Assembly (NCBI GenBank): GCA_018656855.1
Contig: JABHYP010000072.1
Span: 1 to 5,787, forward strand
Direction: 5' to 3'
Source: Candidatus Latescibacterota bacterium
GTDB lineage: Bacteria > Latescibacterota > Latescibacteria > Latescibacterales > Latescibacteraceae
Length of the DNA stretch: 5,787 bases
Shown: positions 1-5,787 of the stretch, piece by piece
How the letters are laid out: each line of letters begins with the position of its first letter
Position numbering within the stretch: position 1 is the first letter of the stretch
Program-made: the position numbers and the translations under genes
Notes under the pieces: model-generated
Told to the model about the DNA's origin: nothing
Database searches by the model: none
The model's input: the letters and a program-made list of their open reading frames with translations, nothing else

Positions 1-111
1 CGGCTCGACGATGAACCTGCCGGGGGCGACAGTGCCTTCGGCTTTGGTGGGCGATGGAATGATGGTGAGCAAAACGCTGAGCAGCGCAACAAACGAGGTT
101 ACTTGTGCCAT
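1..111 (-). CDS. N-terminus of a secreted protein (5' partial, runs off left edge)
   Basis: Not in any long ORF because only 37 codons lie in the window, but well supported. ATG at 111-109 is preceded by a good ribosome site (AAGAGAGG, six bases before the ATG), and the frame stays open to the edge. The peptide starts MAQVTSFVALLSVLLTIIPS and continues PTKAEGTVAPGRFIVEP. Residues 6-19 form a hydrophobic core and T-K-A before E25 is an acceptable signal peptidase I site, so export by Sec is likely. The n-region has no Lys or Arg, which is unusual. The APGRFIVEP segment just after the predicted cleavage resembles, from memory, the mature N-terminus of large secreted right-handed beta-helix proteins of Acidobacteria and Planctomycetes. 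This family guess is weak on 17 mature residues. Base composition (57% G/C over 1-120) differs sharply from the AT-rich genes to the right, so it probably belongs to a different transcription unit. Confidence 0.72.
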   Translation of the reverse strand, partial: MAQVTSFVALLSVLLTIIPSPTKAEGTVAPGRFIVEP

Positions 112-117
112 GATATG

Positions 118-125
118 CCTCTCTT
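118..125 (-). promoter_or_regulatory. Ribosome binding site for the left-edge secreted-protein gene
   Basis: Read on the minus strand the bases are AAGAGAGG, followed by CATATC and then the ATG at 111. A purine-rich Shine-Dalgarno match with six-base spacing decides this start. No ATG, GTG or TTG occurs further upstream in the same frame before a TAG near 160. Confidence 0.7.
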
Positions 126-170
126 GATGAATGGGGGATGGTAAATGTCTTTTCTCGCTCTATCCCGGTT

Positions 171-190
171 ATATGGCCTAAAGGCTATGT
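171..190. repeat. Imperfect inverted repeat upstream of the left-edge gene
   Basis: Arms ATATGGCCT (171-179) and AGGCTATGT (182-190) are near-complementary around a two-base centre, with two positions that are G-T rather than Watson-Crick. In a plus-strand RNA both would be tolerated wobble pairs; in a minus-strand RNA both would be A-C mismatches. Since the flanking genes are on the minus strand, a DNA-binding dyad about 60-80 bases upstream of the ATG at 111 is at least as likely as an RNA hairpin. No known operator is recognised and no T-run follows. Confidence 0.35.
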
Positions 191-266
191 TGTGGGACAA
201 GCGAAGAATTATTTGCCATTTATTTTAGTTTAATAGACTAAGGTCCTGACTAATTAGATTAATATA

Positions 267-280
267 ATCACTTATCACTT
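267..280. repeat. Tandem heptamer, two copies of ATCACTT
   Basis: Two exact head-to-tail copies of ATCACTT (AAGTGAT on the minus strand) occur in the AT-rich gap downstream of the YfhO-like gene. A small repeat such as this can arise by slippage, and I assign no function to it. Confidence 0.5.
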
Positions 281-340
281 TTAGTTCAGTTTTCCTCGAC
301 ATGAATAAAATATCCATAAGTCAAAGATAATATTAGCAGT

Positions 341-2836
341 TTACCTAGATAAGAACTTGAATTTATTTTGATAGAAAAATAATAAGTATATACATAATAA
401 AATCGCAATAATGTTAATTATTCCTGCAATTGTATAAATTGGCATATAAAAGTATAATCTAATATGCTTATCGCTTTTACGAATCGGAATCAACCTGAAT
501 AGATAATTTGTTCTTAATAATTTTCCTTTTCTGCCATCAATTTCAGCATTCCAGTATTTATTCAGAGCCTGATTTACTTCCAGATATCCATACGAATTAG
601 CTTCTATCATAATATTTATCTCATCTTTTCCATAGGATATACTTTTTATCGTGTTGCCGTTGTTTATTAATTTTATACAATCTACACAATCTGAACCGAT
701 TTCCTCATCTGTAGTTAAAGTTAATTTTTCATCGATCGGAAGATTATTTTTAAACGCATCTTGCATATAATTTAAAATATTTTCATGGTTTTTGAACAAA
801 TAAGCCCGCTCGGGGAATTGAATCACAGGCCGTGGATCTGGAGTTTCATGGATATATCTCCAGTGACTCTCTGGAGACTCATAGACCAGTTTTAATTTGT
901 TTATGGGGAATGGACTTATGATATACTTCAATCCGAACATGTTTGAATATATGGGATTAAGGGGATTTTCGATATCAAATATAAAACCATAGGCAATTGT
1001 CAAACTTCTGTAAAATTCATTAAATATCATTTTTGCTTCTTCGGTAATAAATGCAGTACTGCCATCAACACTTGGTATTATGGTTGCGAAATTATTCCAG
1101 AACATTTTTTTATATCTGATACGAGTCCTTTTATTATAAGAATTTGATTGCAGGTCATAATCACGATTGAAATAAGGATTTTTATTCAGAAAAACAATAT
1201 TCTTTGCAATATAGTCCAGGCGTTCCGGATCACTAAGAAAACCGAAGTCTTCCGTGTAATATGCTCTATAATTTGAATTTTCCTTTTTTACTTGCTTCAT
1301 TAATAATGATTCGCTCTTCTCAACACCATAAATATCACCAGCGTTATCACTATTTTTCGCTGGTTCAATAATGTGACGATGATATGAATGAGTTGAAAAC
1401 GCCAAAAGAAATATTATTGAAAAAATATATTTATTGATTCTTTTTGGATATAAAAAACAAACAACTGCACTAATAATAGTTAGTAATAATAAGGCTTCGT
1501 AGATAACCTCTATTCTCCAGAAAGGAGTAAATTCTTTCCCGGATTTTGTAAGAACGATGATAACGTAGTTAAGCGCCCTTAAAATATTAAGTGAATGGGA
1601 CAACTGAAAAATAATGACCGCTAAACCAGTAATCCCAATCCAGGCCTTATTTTTTAGATTTGATTTAATTTTTATTTTTGAAATAAACTCAAAACCCTCA
1701 AGCATCAATATGACTATAAAGGGGAGTGCTATAATTGCCTGGAATTTTAAGGGTTTAATAATTCGTATTATATTCAGGACACTTTCGTATTTCAGGAAAT
1801 AATATACTATAAATGAAATGAGTATTAATCCTGTATACCAGTACTTTGCCGGTTTAAAACGACTTTTAATTAAACCGATTGTAAAAATTACGAGTGCAAT
1901 ACTTGAATAGAATAGTAAAAAATGGATATCATGTTTTTTATATCCTGCTAAAGATTGAATATAATTAGCAATATATTGTAACGGATTAATTGACAGGAAA
2001 GCACGGTGTGCTGATTCATATACGGTGTATTCAGTTTTTACCGGGAATTTTAAATTTAGCCAGATGAATGGCAACCAGAAGTAGATATTTAATAGTATGC
2101 TGATAGAGAATGAAAAAAATAGAAATTTAACATGTGTCACAATTTTCTTTTTATGTGCATATTGATATATAAGGTAAACAGCAATTGTCAGGCTGAGTAT
2201 TGAGATATAATTTGCATATACATTAAACATTCCATTATATGCCGGAAAAGCAATAGCGATTGCCAGGATAACACCGTTTCTTATACCGGGATTTTTGAAA
2301 AATGTATCGATACATATTAACGCGAGAGGGAAAAAGAAAAAGATACCGGAATAATTCAGCATATTGCTATAACTGAAATAAAGATTATTGCTGAATAACA
2401 GGAGTGAACCCATAAGTGACATCATACTATTGTAATGCAAGCAGTCATGCAAGTAATAATAAAAGGAAAATACAGTAAATAACAATAAAGTAAAAATAAT
2501 CCAGCCATATGTTTTATATAATGGAAAACCAAATTTTGCAACGATAGTATAATGAAGAAGTGCAAAAATATTTAAATCACTATAAGCTAAATATCCTGTG
2601 TTCATAACGCCAAAGCTGTTATTGAAATCCCATTTTTCAAAACCATTATATAAAGATTCACCTTTTTTATATAACATCATCGTCATGTGGTAAAAGTCTG
2701 CATTCCAACCATTTTCTCTGGAATCGACAAATGGAGTTCTATCATGGATTATTAGATTGCCGAAAAATAATAAAATAATTATGAAAAGAATGATGTAATA
2801 TCTATGATTAAAAGTCTCAAAATTTATTCTTTTCAA
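341..2836 (-). CDS. YfhO-like polytopic membrane protein, presumed GT-C-type lipid-linked sugar transferase
   Basis: An 831-residue integral membrane protein, in the normal size range of YfhO family proteins. About 13-14 hydrophobic segments can be seen between residues 13 and 484 (first at 13-31, then 86-103, 110-130, 137-155, 160-181 and others). A long soluble region follows (about 485-798), then one last membrane segment (about 801-822). The first outer loop holds acidic residues (D38, E41, D47) where GT-C enzymes place their catalytic or metal-binding acid; D47 in NADFYH is my best candidate. Family-like signatures are GLKYIIS (635-641) and, near the C-terminus, EVNQALNKYWNAEIDGRKG (753-771) plus TNYLFRLIPI (776-785). 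They match the beta-rich YPGW...DG...NY.FR..P pattern of YfhO proteins. The start is TTG at 2836-2834, preceded by AAAAAGG seven bases away; the next ATG (M51) would delete the first membrane segment. Family known: YfhO of Gram-positive bacteria is implicated in glycosylating lipoteichoic acid. Substrate here is unknown. It is the last gene of the cluster. Confidence 0.85.
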   Translation of the reverse strand: MKRINFETFNHRYYIILFIIILLFFGNLIIHDRTPFVDSRENGWNADFYHMTMMLYKKGESLYNGFEKWDFNNSFGVMNTGYLAYSDLNIFALLHYTIVAKFGFPLYKTYGWIIFTLLLFTVFSFYYYLHDCLHYNSMMSLMGSLLLFSNNLYFSYSNMLNYSGIFFFFPLALICIDTFFKNPGIRNGVILAIAIAFPAYNGMFNVYANYISILSLTIAVYLIYQYAHKKKIVTHVKFLFFSFSISILLNIYFWLPFIWLNLKFPVKTEYTVYESAHRAFLSINPLQYIANYIQSLAGYKKHDIHFLLFYSSIALVIFTIGLIKSRFKPAKYWYTGLILISFIVYYFLKYESVLNIIRIIKPLKFQAIIALPFIVILMLEGFEFISKIKIKSNLKNKAWIGITGLAVIIFQLSHSLNILRALNYVIIVLTKSGKEFTPFWRIEVIYEALLLLTIISAVVCFLYPKRINKYIFSIIFLLAFSTHSYHRHIIEPAKNSDNAGDIYGVEKSESLLMKQVKKENSNYRAYYTEDFGFLSDPERLDYIAKNIVFLNKNPYFNRDYDLQSNSYNKRTRIRYKKMFWNNFATIIPSVDGSTAFITEEAKMIFNEFYRSLTIAYGFIFDIENPLNPIYSNMFGLKYIISPFPINKLKLVYESPESHWRYIHETPDPRPVIQFPERAYLFKNHENILNYMQDAFKNNLPIDEKLTLTTDEEIGSDCVDCIKLINNGNTIKSISYGKDEINIMIEANSYGYLEVNQALNKYWNAEIDGRKGKLLRTNYLFRLIPIRKSDKHIRLYFYMPIYTIAGIINIIAILLCIYLLFFYQNKFKFLSR

Positions 2837-2843
2837 TTATGAA

Positions 2844-2850
2844 CCTTTTT
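2844..2850 (-). promoter_or_regulatory. Ribosome binding site deciding the TTG start of the YfhO-like gene
   Basis: The minus strand reads AAAAAGG, then seven bases (TTCATAA), then TTG. The codon directly before the TTG is an in-frame TAA, so translation cannot begin further upstream. The same arrangement (A-run plus GG, then ...TCATAA, then a non-ATG start) is seen before the radical SAM gene. Confidence 0.65.
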
Positions 2851-2891
2851 AAAAAATAATGATTGTTATTAGCTTCATTGAATGACAATCA
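2851..2891 (-). terminator. Weak hairpin with T-rich tail between the radical SAM and YfhO-like genes
   Basis: On the minus strand TGATTGTCAT (2891-2882) can pair with ATAACAATCA (2869-2860): nine of ten pairs, one C-A mismatch, a 12-base loop, followed directly by TTATTTTTT (2859-2851). The layout is that of an intrinsic terminator, but only two pairs are G-C, so the stem is weak. The radical SAM TGA stop codon forms the foot of the stem. Because the next gene's ribosome site (AAAAAGG) comes right after the T-tract, partial termination, an RNA 3'-end stabiliser or chance are all possible. Confidence 0.35.
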
Positions 2892-4307
2892 GGTTGAAAG
2901 TTTGTTCAAATAATATTTTACACCCCACAAAAGACGCATCATTTTAAAATTTGCTCTTTTTATGGTTAGTATCAGATATGAAAATAAAAAAATATATCTA
3001 AACAGAAAATTTGGTTTGCATTTTTTACTTAGAAGCTTTGCAAGAGGCTCAAAAAATTTATATCTGCTGGTTATTATTGAAAAAGAATGAATATTCTTGA
3101 GTTCATCAATATTATTTTGTTGTAAATAATCATTTTTAAAATAACTTCCCAATTCATCACCATTAAAGTTTCCTGCGATGAGTCCTGCTTCTTGGGCTTC
3201 TTTGAATATCTGTGTGCCAGGATAATATTGCATCATGGAAAACCACGGCAAATTGGTTCCAATTCTCTGATTCATTTCAATGGTTTGCCATGCATCTTTA
3301 GATGTTTCATTGGGCAAGCCAATAATATTTGAGGTAAGAAATTTTATTTTATATTTTTTTAACAGTTCAGCGGCTTTAAATATTTGTTCATCCTTAATAC
3401 TTTTTTTTAATACATTATTGCGAATATCTTCTCTGCCGGTTTCAATACCAAAACATACAAGTCTGCAGCCGCTGTCTTTCAGGTACGAAATTTTTTCCTC
3501 GTCTAATACATCAACTCTTGTATTGATTGTATATGGTCTGTCTATATCTTTTTTGTATGAAGATGCGAATTCTTTCAGCCATTGAGTAGACAACGCAAAA
3601 TGATCATCAGAAAACCTTATTTCATCGATTCCCCATCTATGTTTTACTTCCTGTACCTCTTCAATTACATTAATTGCAGAACGCCGGCGAATGTATTTTG
3701 CAGTTTTTCCATACAACTCGTGCAACGCATGGTTAAAACAAAATGTACACTTAAAAGGGCATCCGCGGCCTGTGATGAATATTTTATAAGGATTTCTGGC
3801 AAGGAATCTGTATCGGTTATAATAAGATCGGTCAGGAAACGGCAGGGTATTCAGATCAGTAACGAGTGGTCTCAGTTCATTTTCTATGATTTCGCCATTA
3901 ATATTAAAATATAGATTCTTTATACCATAGGGGTCTTTATTTTCTTCAAGTGCAATTGCATAGTCTAAAAGTGCATATTCTCCTTCTCCGCGACAAATTA
4001 CATCGATAGATTCATTATGTATCAATTCAGGAAAGAATGTAGCATGAGGACCGCCGACAATTACTTTAGCATCGATACCAGCGGCTTTTAGCTTTTTTAT
4101 GGAAGAAAAAATCCATTTCTGATCACCTGTGTAACATGGATATCCGATAATATCCGCAGAAAAACTTTTTACTTCATTGTAGGTTTTTCTTCCCTCTATC
4201 CAGACTCGTGTCGAAAATCCATGATTAATTAATACAGATGATATCTGTAGTATACCGATATTATCTTCAGGTATTTTTTGAATAAAAGCAATTTTGATTT
4301 TCCGCAC
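2889..4307 (-). CDS. Cobalamin-binding-domain radical SAM protein of a polysaccharide cluster
   Basis: A 472-residue protein with the two-domain layout of the BchE-like class of radical SAM enzymes. Residues about 3-125 form a Rossmann-like B12-binding domain, with GGPH at 85-88 and RGEGE at 106-110. The linker contains LPFPDRSYY (155-163). The radical SAM core begins at FITGRGCPFKCTFCFNH, whose C183, C187 and C190 are the CxxxCxxC ligands of the [4Fe-4S] cluster that cleaves S-adenosylmethionine. FGIETG (286-291) and GLPNET (330-335) are further core motifs. The classical DxHxxG cobalamin motif is absent, as is common in this class, so B12 use is likely but not proven. The tail (about 410-472) is basic with a hydrophobic stretch near 438-452, suggesting membrane contact. 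The start is GTG at 4307, immediately after the methyltransferase TAA in the same frame, with AAAAAAGG eight bases away; no ATG lies early enough to serve. Members perform difficult C-methylations or rearrangements; the reaction here is unknown. Confidence 0.9.
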   Translation of the reverse strand: MRKIKIAFIQKIPEDNIGILQISSVLINHGFSTRVWIEGRKTYNEVKSFSADIIGYPCYTGDQKWIFSSIKKLKAAGIDAKVIVGGPHATFFPELIHNESIDVICRGEGEYALLDYAIALEENKDPYGIKNLYFNINGEIIENELRPLVTDLNTLPFPDRSYYNRYRFLARNPYKIFITGRGCPFKCTFCFNHALHELYGKTAKYIRRRSAINVIEEVQEVKHRWGIDEIRFSDDHFALSTQWLKEFASSYKKDIDRPYTINTRVDVLDEEKISYLKDSGCRLVCFGIETGREDIRNNVLKKSIKDEQIFKAAELLKKYKIKFLTSNIIGLPNETSKDAWQTIEMNQRIGTNLPWFSMMQYYPGTQIFKEAQEAGLIAGNFNGDELGSYFKNDYLQQNNIDELKNIHSFSIITSRYKFFEPLAKLLSKKCKPNFLFRYIFLFSYLILTIKRANFKMMRLLWGVKYYLNKLST

Positions 4308-5060
4308 TTATGAGGCCTTTTTTCTTGCAAGTATTATATGGCAATGCCCCTTTAATCGAAAAACTCTGCTCAAGCGTTGTTCGACATTAAAGAAAATTAG
4401 CAAAGCAGGATATATAATTTTTAACATTTTAAATTTAAAACTATTCACAGTATCAAAGACATCCGATTGGCTGGCATACGTTATTTTCTTTTTAAAATAC
4501 ATTAATTTGGTCAATTGCATAAAAAGCTCTGCAAAAAAAAAGACAGAAAAAGTATGAAAGGTTATTTCCATTCCCAGTTCAAGAAAAATTTTCTTGAATT
4601 CAGAAAAAGAAAATCCGTTACGATAATGTTTCTCGGAACCGTCACGATGACCGAGCATTTTACCTTTTGTGTTTATCAGGGGCCCCTCAAGTGCAGGTGT
4701 TGTTACTAATATATATCCTGAAGGCGCTAATACTTCTCTAGCCTTGAGAAGCAGCGAATTTGGATTATCAATATGTTCCAGTATTTCGCCAATAAAGACA
4801 AGATCGTATGTACCGGAAGGGAGGTCGTCTTTTTCAAGATTCATTTCAAACGTTTTAACATTATATTGATTTTTCAGATATTCCAGCGACTTACTGTCAA
4901 TATCAACTGCAAGTACTTTTGCACCTAACTCTGCGAAATGAACACTGAAATAACCAAGCCCTGCACCAACATCCAGAATCTTTTTACCCCGTAAAGATTT
5001 TATCACAGGTAATTTTCTTATTATTTCCCATCGTACTCGAGTATTGGTATTTAATTTCAT
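4308..5060 (-). CDS. Class I SAM-dependent methyltransferase
   Basis: A 250-residue methyltransferase of the Methyltransf_11/UbiG-like type. Motif I is ILDVGAGLGYFS (28-39), the nucleotide loop for S-adenosylmethionine. VLAVDID (49-55) supplies the acidic residue that binds the ribose. YDLVFIGEILEHI (85-97) is the motif II region, and the strand after it runs LAPSGYILVTTPA (about 111-123). The C-terminal 90 residues are rich in Phe, Lys and Leu and look amphipathic, ending GHCHIILARKK, as in methyltransferases of polysaccharide loci that act near the membrane. The start is ATG at 5060, 25 bases after the upstream gene; unlike its neighbours it has no clear Shine-Dalgarno site. The stop TAA touches the GTG of the radical SAM gene with no base between, so the two are surely co-transcribed and perhaps translationally coupled. 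The coding strand has a run of nine T (4541-4533, Phe codons), a possible slippage site. The acceptor (sugar, lipid or other) cannot be told. Confidence 0.9.
   Translation of the reverse strand: MKLNTNTRVRWEIIRKLPVIKSLRGKKILDVGAGLGYFSVHFAELGAKVLAVDIDSKSLEYLKNQYNVKTFEMNLEKDDLPSGTYDLVFIGEILEHIDNPNSLLLKAREVLAPSGYILVTTPALEGPLINTKGKMLGHRDGSEKHYRNGFSFSEFKKIFLELGMEITFHTFSVFFFAELFMQLTKLMYFKKKITYASQSDVFDTVNSFKFKMLKIIYPALLIFFNVEQRLSRVFRLKGHCHIILARKKAS
4316..4323 (-). promoter_or_regulatory. Ribosome binding site for the radical SAM gene, inside the methyltransferase 3' end
   Basis: The minus strand reads AAAAAAGG, then CCTCATAA, then GTG. The site lies within the last Arg-Lys-Lys-Ala-Ser codons of the methyltransferase, so ribosomes finishing that gene would arrive on top of it. 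This supports the GTG start and translational coupling. Confidence 0.55.
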
Positions 5061-5085
5061 GGGATGAAATAGTTTTGTACTGATT

Positions 5086-5787
5086 TTAGAAGTCCTTTTC
5101 GAAATGTAATGTTGAATCTGAAGATGAGGCTGTCAGATGTTCCCATTCAAGTAAATTGGCTATTTGAAAAGAGTCACTGGTTATTACATGCGTATTTACA
5201 CAATCAGAACTTCTGTAAAGAGAATCAATACACATGTTTTTTTCTAAATATAAGTCATCTTTTACCTTAATTCCCTTTTTATGTAATTCAAACTTTCTTC
5301 TATAACTAAAGGGTAATATTTTTCGATCATAAATTAGTATTTTCTGCATTATAAACCTAATGCCATTACTATAAGATTTTATCCATCCGAAAAGTAACGA
5401 TAATAATCTCAGCCCGATCATCTGAATGCGGTTTATTCGCTTACTGGAATAATTCTGGAAAGAACCCTCAATTTCAATGACATTATCTTTTACAATTCCG
5501 GATGACGATAACGGTTTATTCTGACAAAACACGGTGCCGTCACTCAATTTTCCCGCATAACCTGTATCAGACCATATTAATCTATCCTTTTTATAGGCTT
5601 TGTAGACACCACCCTTTGTCGTCGTCCCGAATAGCTTAACCTGGCCGGCGTTTGCAGTAAACAAACCTGCGCCCTCAAAATATTGTATAGAGACATCGGT
5701 TTCTTCCTGTGGTGCAGGTTGGATTATATTCATTTTATTACATGACAACACAGTCACATAACTGGAGAGTATATGACCGAATACACC
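5086..5787 (-). CDS. C-terminal part of an uncharacterised polysaccharide-cluster protein (5' end outside window)
   Basis: The reading frame is open to the right edge, giving 233 visible residues (GVFGHILSSYVTVLSCNKMN...). The GTG at 5757 should not be taken as the start: ten codons upstream of it are also open, no ribosome site is seen, and the protein enters mid-domain. The visible part looks beta-rich: FEGAGLFTANAG, KGGVYKAY, IWSDTGYAGKL, then IEIEGSF. A hydrophobic/basic stretch follows (IQMIGLRLLSLLFGWIKS...MQKILIYDRKILPFSYRRK) and a Ser-rich end, ...SSSDSTLHFEKDF. From memory, similar C-terminal regions (GGV.K.Y...LI.SD.G..GKL, later LR...L and a basic KI..) occur in large uncharacterised proteins of exopolysaccharide clusters. 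The layout recalls the beta-sandwich after an alpha-barrel in heparinase/alginate-lyase-like proteins, but I see no catalytic motif and do not assign that activity. It ends 25 bases before the methyltransferase, in the same operon. Confidence 0.75.
   Translation of the reverse strand, partial: GVFGHILSSYVTVLSCNKMNIIQPAPQEETDVSIQYFEGAGLFTANAGQVKLFGTTTKGGVYKAYKKDRLIWSDTGYAGKLSDGTVFCQNKPLSSSGIVKDNVIEIEGSFQNYSSKRINRIQMIGLRLLSLLFGWIKSYSNGIRFIMQKILIYDRKILPFSYRRKFELHKKGIKVKDDLYLEKNMCIDSLYRSSDCVNTHVITSDSFQIANLLEWEHLTASSSDSTLHFEKDF

Larger units (their letters stand above)
112..340. other. Non-coding gap between the polysaccharide cluster and the left-edge gene
   Basis: This 229-base stretch follows the TAA of the YfhO-like gene and must contain the operon's 3' end and the promoter of the left-edge gene, both read leftward. 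G/C falls from 27 of 60 (121-180) to 19 of 60 (181-240) and 20 of 60 (241-300). I see no strong GC-rich hairpin followed by a T-run on the minus strand, so no confident intrinsic terminator. No convincing -35/-10 pair stands out; a TATAAC-like hexamer near 167-172 on the minus strand has no well-spaced -35. An imperfect dyad at 171-190 and a tandem heptamer at 267-280 are listed separately. The only reading frame is a 30-codon minus-strand ORF at 317-225 with no ribosome site, which I do not call a gene. Confidence 0.6.

Noticed and set aside
225..317. Minus-strand ORF of 30 codons (starts MDILFMSRKTELK) in the gap after the YfhO-like gene
   Set aside because: It has no ribosome site at either Met, sits in AT-rich non-coding DNA, and shows no recognisable feature. 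A frame of this length is expected by chance.
225..340. Intrinsic terminator directly after the YfhO-like gene
   Set aside because: I looked for a GC-rich stem with a T-run on the minus strand and found only short AT palindromes such as CTAATTAG, which cannot support a terminator call.
1614..1802. Plus-strand ORF of 62 codons opposite the YfhO-like gene
   Set aside because: It lies wholly within a well-supported membrane-protein gene and is an antisense shadow with no ribosome site or family signal.
3280..3914. Two consecutive plus-strand ORFs (101 and 110 codons) opposite the radical SAM gene
   Set aside because: Both are antisense to the conserved radical SAM core, including the CxxxCxxC region. 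The protein sequences look random.
4294..4869. Three plus-strand ORFs (87, 64 and 66 codons) opposite the methyltransferase
   Set aside because: They overlap each other in different frames and lie antisense to clear methyltransferase motifs.
5755..5757. GTG as the start of the right-edge gene
   Set aside because: The frame remains open to the window edge, there is no ribosome site before it, and the protein appears to begin inside a domain. The gene is better treated as 5' partial.

Overview
The window is the 3' part of a leftward-transcribed gene cluster for surface polysaccharide or glycoconjugate work, followed by the start of an unrelated-looking gene. Every supported gene is on the minus strand, so gene order runs from right to left. 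It contains no rRNA, tRNA, CRISPR array, insertion sequence or phage gene that I can see.

Layout in transcription order: (1) 5787-5086, the C-terminal 233 residues of a protein that begins outside the window. It is probably a beta-rich domain of a larger protein of the kind found in exopolysaccharide clusters. (2) 5060-4308, a class I SAM-dependent methyltransferase. (3) 4307-2889, a radical SAM protein with an N-terminal cobalamin-binding-type domain; its GTG start follows the methyltransferase TAA with no base between, in the same reading frame. (4) 2836-341, an 831-residue polytopic membrane protein of the YfhO type (GT-C-like fold, presumed lipid-linked sugar transferase), separated from (3) by 52 bases that hold a weak hairpin with a T-rich tail. 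(5) After 229 non-coding bases, 111-1, the first 37 codons of a secreted protein that runs off the left edge.

How they may work together (inference): the YfhO-like protein would transfer a sugar from a lipid carrier at the outer face of the cytoplasmic membrane. The radical SAM protein and the methyltransferase are cytosolic or membrane-associated modifiers of the lipid, sugar or glycan. Short spacing and shared strand argue for one operon covering genes 1 to 4, with its promoter to the right of the window. No substrate can be read from the sequence.

Organism: a bacterium, phylum not assignable. Shine-Dalgarno-like sites (AAAAAGG, AAAAAAGG, AAGAGAGG) precede three of the four visible starts. 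The cluster is very AT-rich (for example 8 G/C in the 60 bases 361-420), while the first 120 bases have 69 G/C (57%). The cluster is therefore probably a low-GC, possibly acquired, polysaccharide island set in a higher-GC genome. I found no clear evidence of an entirely new system. The points most worth checking are the back-to-back in-frame methyltransferase/radical SAM pair, the hairpin before the YfhO-like gene, and the composition break at the left.
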